From Atherix ibis (Eukaryota; Arthropoda; Insecta; Diptera; Athericidae): a DNA stretch of 64,000 bases. The stretch lies in the NCBI GenBank assembly GCA_958298945.1, contig OY282605.1, forward strand, positions 26,018,811-26,082,810. Direction: 5' to 3'. A program made the translations under genes and the position numbers. Numbering within the stretch: position 1 is the stretch's first letter; each line of letters opens with the position of its first letter. This document shows positions 58,440 through 64,000 of this stretch, one piece after another. Under the pieces are notes generated by a model. The model saw nothing but the letters and a program-made list of their open reading frames with translations, was not told where the DNA came from and made no database searches.

Positions 58440-59406
58440 ATTATATTCGAAAGTACCAACCTTATAAAGCTAAAGTTTGCAGTTGGAAGGCGCTGTGTTA
58501 TTTAATATTTGTTTGACAGCCATAAATAGTGAACGTTATCAGTGAATTTGTAAACAATGAAAAAATTGGTCATCGTTATGTGATACAATACTTTTATTTA
58601 AAAGGTCTCAGTCTAACCAATATCAAAGCTGAGCTCTAGACTCTACTTTGGGTTATTGTGCTCCTTCGTTTACAGCTATAAAATATTGGATAGAAGAGTT
58701 TAAACGAGACCGTACGAAGCTGCTAAATCGAACCTCGTAGTGGTCACTGAAATGAGATGACCACGGTAGAAATGGTTAAGAAAATCAACCAAATGGTATT
58801 GGATGACTGTCGATTAAAACTGCGATAGCCATCAGATATGGTAGGCATTACAAAAAGTGCTGTACATAGATTATATGGGTGTCGCGTTTGCTCACAAAGG
58901 AGCAGAAACAGCGTCGCGAGGATATTTCAATCAAGTGTTTGGCGATGTTTTGCAGCTATAAAGACGGGTTTGCTCATCAATTCATAACCAAGGATCAAAT
59001 ATGGGTCAATACAATGGCCTGAAAGGGAGAGAATCGGCTCTAAAAAAGGCTGAAAAGGCCATAGCGTCAGTTTTTTGGGATGCGCGTAAAAAAAGGTAAA
59101 ACAATCAACAGCGAGTATTGTGCGGACTTATTGTAGGGTTGAAGTAAAGAAATAAAAAAAAACGACCGCATTTGGCGAAGAAGGGAGTGCACCAGTTCAT
59201 ATATTCGCTATAGCGATGACCAAAATCCATGAGTTAAAGTTTGAATTATATCTTCACAAAAAATTATTTTCTCTTTCCAATCTTAAAAAAATGGCTCGGT
59301 GGTAAAAGGTTTGCTAAAAACAATGAAGAGGTAGCTATATTAAGAAATAAACCACAAATTTTTGGTGTTTTCTTCGTTAGGTCGGGTACTTTTCAAACTA
59401 ACCTCG
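58440..59406 (+). mobile_element. Decayed mariner relic
   Basis: The right end gtacttttcaaactaacctcg stops at 59406 and is followed by TA. A possible worn left counterpart, cgaaagtaccaacc, lies at about 58451. The contents between are heavily mutated transposase sequence. It lies about 60 bp downstream of the family D relic. Confidence 0.6.
58557..59365 (+). pseudogene. Mariner transposase pseudogene, heavily decayed
   Basis: ATG at 58557. Pieces in shifting frames: HRYVIQYFYLKGLSLTNIKA, IKYWIEEFKRDRTK, EMVKKINQMVLDDCRLKLR, RLLTKEQKQRREDISIKCL, FITKDQIWVN (first catalytic motif; MDETW has become KDQIW), KGKTINSEYCADLL, KKRPHLAKKG and NYFLFPILKKWLGGKRFA. The second and third catalytic motifs are destroyed by deletions. 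The motif order is that of a DD34D mariner related to family C and irritans types, but it is older. Confidence 0.7.
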
Positions 59407-61379
59407 TATCTCTCTTTTTCGGAAATATCGCATAAAATCCGCATATAATAGCTATCCTTCAACTGTTGATAGAAATCTTTATCCCCACTTTTTTCTTGCA
59501 AGATATTAACTAATTGTACATTAACTGAACTGACATTGTTGAGATGTTATTTTCATGATTAATTTCATATTTACTGTTATTTATATTCGGAGTAGGATTT
59601 TTTCTCATATACATCTCTTCCTACATTTATCTAATGTCAGCCACTGTTTGTCGTATTCCTTGTACCTGTTTTATTATCCTCTACTTCTATGCAAACAGCT
59701 TTAAACACCTGTCACATAAGAGAAAAGTGTAGAAGGTGCATAGCATTAGCGTATATCGATTACTATGGAACAGACGAGAAAAATACACCTAATCCGTCGG
59801 CTAAATGATCGGTGAAATGATCGTTGCTCATTCCGATTGATATGCGCGTTACCACGATGACATCTTGTCAAACATAATTAGAGTTAAGAACCGGGCTGGG
59901 AGTCGTGACATGTTTTGATTAATTCCATCTTCTTAAGGTCGCCCATAAACGGATCCTAAAGTGAATCAGAAGCGACCGCACCAGGTAGATCGATACTCTT
60001 CACCGCATTGCCATTGAAATCATTATCGACGTTGTTCCTCCAAGTTGTGATTGTTGTTATCATCATATGATCGTGGGATTAAGTGAAACTGTTTTGTTTT
60101 TCTTTTCATCTTATAATATAAAATATAATTTATAATTTAGTAAAACCAATAATATTTATAATTGACTAAAGCTCAAATTTATGCTTTTTAAATTTGATAT
60201 GAAGTATTCGTTCTTATCTATTATTTTTTAATATCTATTATTATTTATTCATACTTACTTGTTTTTGTGATAAAATTGCACTTAAGTAAATTATTATAAA
60301 TCAGTGGGAGTTTGTGGATTTTCTATTGTACCAATAAATTCCCGTATTTGCATGGGAATTTATATGTTTACCGATATTATTATAGTTACCATTAAAATAA
60401 TCGATTAAAATTTATTGTAAATTATGTAAGCTTTTAAAAGCAAAAAATTAGGATACTCATATGTCAACATATTTATGAAAAAAGTAGCAAGTTTTCTAAT
60501 TGAATAAATTTAATATTATTCAAATTCTAAAAAAAAACTAATTCAAATTTAAGCTTAATTGGGCCAAAAGTTTAGGATTTCTATTTTGGAGAGTGGATCT
60601 TATAAAAATTTATTTAAAACTATTTATTATTTTAGGAAATTTGAATTTTGTAATTTTTGTTTTCTTAACCAAAAATATTAGAATTTTTTTGTTTTGATTA
60701 TCAAAAATTTTGGAAAAATTTTCAATTCTTTAATTAAACGTGCTTTGTTTTTATAAAAAATTTCGGAATTTTTAAAATTCTTCCAAGGAAAATTAGGATC
60801 TTTTTTTCTTCTATTCTCAATGGAAAAATTCCATAAAAAGTAGATGGGGGCTTTTGGTATATCTACAAAAATCATTTGGACCACGTGGCATTTGAATTTG
60901 AACGGACTAGTCTGTGAGAGTCGGGATAAGACCTCACAAATATATGCTGAGATTGTTAGCATTCTTTTATATTTAGACTTTGTGTATATAATCGAGATGA
61001 ATAAATAAATGAAATATTGATTGTTGAATCAGGAAGCTCAGAGATAGAAGGAATCCTTTTCGAAAATAAATGTGGGACGATATGGCAATTCTTTGGAATA
61101 TGCATAGTAAGTAGTAAGGGAGACTCTTACCAGGATAAGAGATGCCTTTAGGTGACCATTTATGTCGTGCGATATCGTTGCATTCTTGAAGCTGCCAAAT
61201 ATCAAACCAATTAGGTCCTCTAAGCATGATACTGTAGAATATGATTTTTTGTATGTTTGACGGGAGTTTACTTTTCCAGGAATACCCGTAACAATGGATA
61301 AATCATTAGTTAATATGAACTCTCTGGTCTAGTGTGCCATTATTTAACTTTGCTTTTCTTTGATCGAACATACAATTTG
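59407..61379. other. Non-coding stretch, partly complex
   Basis: Complex at 59440-60090, then AT-rich to about 60840. At 60840-61250 a moderately complex piece has two minus-strand open stretches (60678-60962 and 60973-61227). The second contains GPNWFDIWQLQECNDIARHK, which I do not recognise. Confidence 0.35.
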
Positions 61380-61665
61380 GTATTGTTAATATTTTTAAAA
61401 TTTTCAAGGATGTATAAGAGGCAGGAGTGAACAGGTTTTTTTTGACTGGAAGATTAAGATGGTAGGATAGATGTGAATATCGTGGTATGTACAGTTCACG
61501 AACGAATGGAATATATAAATCACGATCGATAATATTGTTCTGTACATAAAAGAGAGCATCGACAATTTTTGGAAGTATTCGGAACTATAAGTTTGGAGTC
61601 GATGGGAGTTAAAATGCTGGTTGTATGGCAAAATTCCAGTCCATATGTCCATATTGGTTTTTTTT
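61380..61665 (-). mobile_element. Jockey-like non-LTR retrotransposon C-terminal fragment
   Basis: The minus strand reads KPIWTYGLEFCHTTS at about 61612-61660 and DLYIPFVRELYIPRYSHL with SYHLNLPVK at about 61435-61515. These match the KPIWTYGIQLWG and DLxIPxVxxE..xxYxxRLxxHPN region at the C-terminus of jockey-clade LINE proteins. The same region occurs in the fragment at about 47500-47550. No reverse transcriptase core is present. Confidence 0.6.
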
Positions 61666-62159
61666 TGAAATTTTACGACTTATTTTCCCTTGGAAGAACT
61701 TTGAAAATCCCAACATTTTTTTCTAGTTGAAAGAAGAGTTTCAGATTTAATGTCTGTCGATTATAAGTTCTTTATAGAATATTAATACCACTTACAAGTT
61801 ATATAAGAGATATCTCCTCTGCAAAGTGTAAAAGTGTGGTGATCACATTTTTGCTCATTCTATCTTACACTGCATCTTTTCAATCAGATCCTTTCAAGAA
61901 CTTATGTACATTTGTAAAATAATAGTAGTATTATGGAATATGCTTAGCTTAAGAAGCATTTCAAATTGAAAATATTTAGTAATTAATGGCAAGGCATTTA
62001 TAAATCGTTTTATTTTTATTGTCATTAAACTATTAGTTAATTTAATCGAAATTTTTATAATTAATATGAGAAAATTTTATTTAAATGATTTGTTTCTTTA
62101 AATTTTTACTAAATTTAATTACTTATTAAAATACATAGTATAAATTCTTAAAAAGAGAT
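61666..62159. other. AT-rich non-coding stretch
   Basis: No gene or repeat was identified. Confidence 0.45.
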
Positions 62160-62730
62160 AATTCAGTTTATAGTTTGGAAAGTAAATATTAAAAAATTAT
62201 ATTTGTTAAACAAGTTTTGTATAAATTTTTTATTAATTATATAGATTTATTATTGCCATTATAAAAAAAATTATAATAATTTTTAAAAAAAACTTATTTG
62301 TTTTAACAAAAATTTTAATGACTTTTTTATACATCTCAGGCTGTTATTTGGTCATTTATCGACGAATGTTAATTTAAAAATGCTATTTTTAATTTAATAA
62401 ATATCTATATAAATGTAATTTTTTATTTAATTTTATTATAAAAAGCTCAATGGTATTAAATATAATTTATTATTTAATTTTACTTAAAAAAAAGCCCAAT
62501 GGTATCAAAACTGGAGGCGCGTAAATCTCGAAATTACGCGTTCAGTGAATTTTGCACAATTAAGTCAGAAAATTTGTCATATTTTGTCGTTTTTGATGTT
62601 ATTTTATTAAAATTGTATATAGTACAAATGAAAACTGTTAACTTTAGATAAGAATAAAAAATTTATCCTTCAGGAACCACACCAGACAATTACTTTTCCC
62701 AGATACAATGGCTTCTCTTAAATAAATAAT
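62160..62730 (-). mobile_element. Family D DDE transposon relic
   Basis: The left terminus region gtttatagtttggaaagtaa begins at about 62166. Minus-strand C-terminal remnants include the gacttttttatacatctcagg tract and tctcgaaattacgcgttcag at about 62527. The uninterrupted tract cagatacaatggcttctc is at about 62699, the site cut by a LINE in the 51-53 kb copy. A possible upstream DEAHF-like remnant lies at about 63500-63515. Confidence 0.55.
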
Positions 62731-64000
62731 CTTCTCTTAAATTATTTAAATAATTTTGCTAAAAATAATTCTGTACTAGTTTATATTGATCAGAAATATT
62801 TTTAAATATATCTTTCCCAAAAAGAGTCAACGGTAAACAAGCTTTAATTGATTAAGAATTTATTATAATTTTTCTTAGTTAGGTTCTCATAACACATTTA
62901 AGAAACTCTTCCTCTTAAATTTTCACCATAATTTATTACCATTAATTTATTACCACAGAAATTTGGAGATTTGTTTTTTTTTTTATTTCTACTCAATATT
63001 AATATATTAAAAACTATATTTATTTTTGATATATAATTTTTCTGATCTTACGACTACAAGTTGATTAAATACTAATGAATATTAATGTATGTTGCTGGTT
63101 AAATTACTATAAAAAATATTAATCTTATTTACACTGATTGATTACTTTAAAACTGATCGATATCTAAATCTGTCGAAAGTTATGGAATAATTAACGAAAA
63201 ATTGAAGTAAAAATAACAAAACCATCTCATCAATAAGGAAGTATTTAAAATGAAATTTTCATAAAACTTTCGGCCTACATTAGTTAATTATTTTTTCTTC
63301 CATAATATTTTTCAATAATTTTTTTTTTGTATGATTAAAAGCTGTTCCCAATTGAATATTTGCAAAGAGAAGAAATTTTTTGATATTATTGATAAGATAA
63401 AAACTTGCGAAAATTTTCGTTTACTTTTAAAAAAAATTTTGTTATAAAAAAACATTTTATAAAATAATTTTTTACATAAGCCAATTAAGAGAATGTGAGA
63501 AATGAACTTGTTCCATAAATATATTAATATTTTTGTATATTAATTATTGATATTCATTAAAATCAATTTTCATGAAAGCAGATTTCGAAAATCTTTATTA
63601 ATACTACCATATTAATAACTTATAATTCGAGGAATATAATTATAGGCTTTGAATAAAATGAATCTTTTTGCTATGAGGGTTGTATGATTAATACCTAGCC
63701 TTGACTAGAAATATTAATTTTAATGTGTAAAATGTTATCTTCTTGTGGCTTGATACATTTAATTGAACATATTTTATATAATTTTTAAATATTAAAATCT
63801 CTCCAACTCTTCAAATTAGGCTAAATCTTTTTTTGCTATATCAATTTTTGTATTCAAAAATAGAAAATAGTTGCTGGAGGTTAAATATGATGAATATGGT
63901 TTATGCGAAAGCAATTCCTACCCTAACTTATGAAATTTTGTCATGGTGATGACACAAGGGTGCTAGAATGCATTTTATTGACGAAAGAGAATTTTTTCTT
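62731..64000. other. AT-rich non-coding stretch
   Basis: No gene seen. It may include the far end of the family D relic, to about 63.5 kb, but that similarity is weak. Confidence 0.4.

Noticed and set aside
60973..61227. Minus-strand open stretch with GPNWFDIWQL as part of a retrotransposon
   Set aside because: It lies near a jockey-like fragment, but I could not match it to any known domain, so no call was made.

Overview
This is an AT-rich eukaryotic window. The transposon content suggests an arthropod, perhaps an insect, but I cannot name the species. I found no convincing host protein-coding gene, no rRNA or tRNA gene, and no prokaryotic gene organisation. Almost everything I can recognise is transposon sequence, tandem repeat, or AT-rich DNA scattered with islands of higher complexity. 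Those islands could be intronic, UTR or regulatory sequence.

Mariner-type DNA transposons dominate. One element (6009-7292) has an apparently intact 348-residue transposase of the irritans (Himar1-like) subfamily, inverted ends and TA target duplications. Other copies are broken. Three belong to one family that I call family C (13993-15278 minus, 45264-46423 plus, 56446-57726 plus). Three are of the mauritiana (Mos1-like) subfamily (about 9417-10613 plus, 34379-35494 plus, 48158-49256 minus). Single relics of other DD34D families lie at 15817-16747, 20759-22002 and about 58440-59406. Three older relics of a family I call K, with HDNAP, PDLTP and KGxxxxTVDxIQ signatures, lie at about 10640-12040, 30681-31402 and within 38144-39918.

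An older Tc1/mariner-superfamily DDE family, called family D here, has recognisable pieces at about 505-1262, 5573-7445, 24300-24600, 33846-35600, 41040-42886, 46430-47240, 51105-53130, 56228-58378 and 62160-62730. A possibly related piece lies at 38160-38560. Its marks are ends like gttatccaatttg, a DEAHF-like motif and a VIKNYLKR-like C-terminus. Four family D copies are interrupted by younger insertions: the Himar1-like element, a mauritiana element, a family C element and a non-LTR retrotransposon.

Non-LTR retrotransposon fragments lie on the minus strand at 51672-52931 (reverse transcriptase, 8-bp target duplication, T-rich 3' tail), at about 47410-48030 and at about 61380-61665. The last two look jockey-like.

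Tandem repeats are prominent. A 13-bp unit (ttttcagtaaaaa) forms a degenerate array at 2390-4356 and a homogeneous array at 26611-28650. A roughly 46-bp satellite at 41155-42770 appears to have grown from the C-terminal codons of a family D transposase. A 69-bp repeat at 31632-32070 keeps a 23-residue reading frame open over part of its length. Several near-perfect fold-back hairpins with 7-9 nt loops are scattered through the window.

The sequence does not show a working multi-gene system. Its interest lies in how transposons, satellites and fold-backs have been built from one another.
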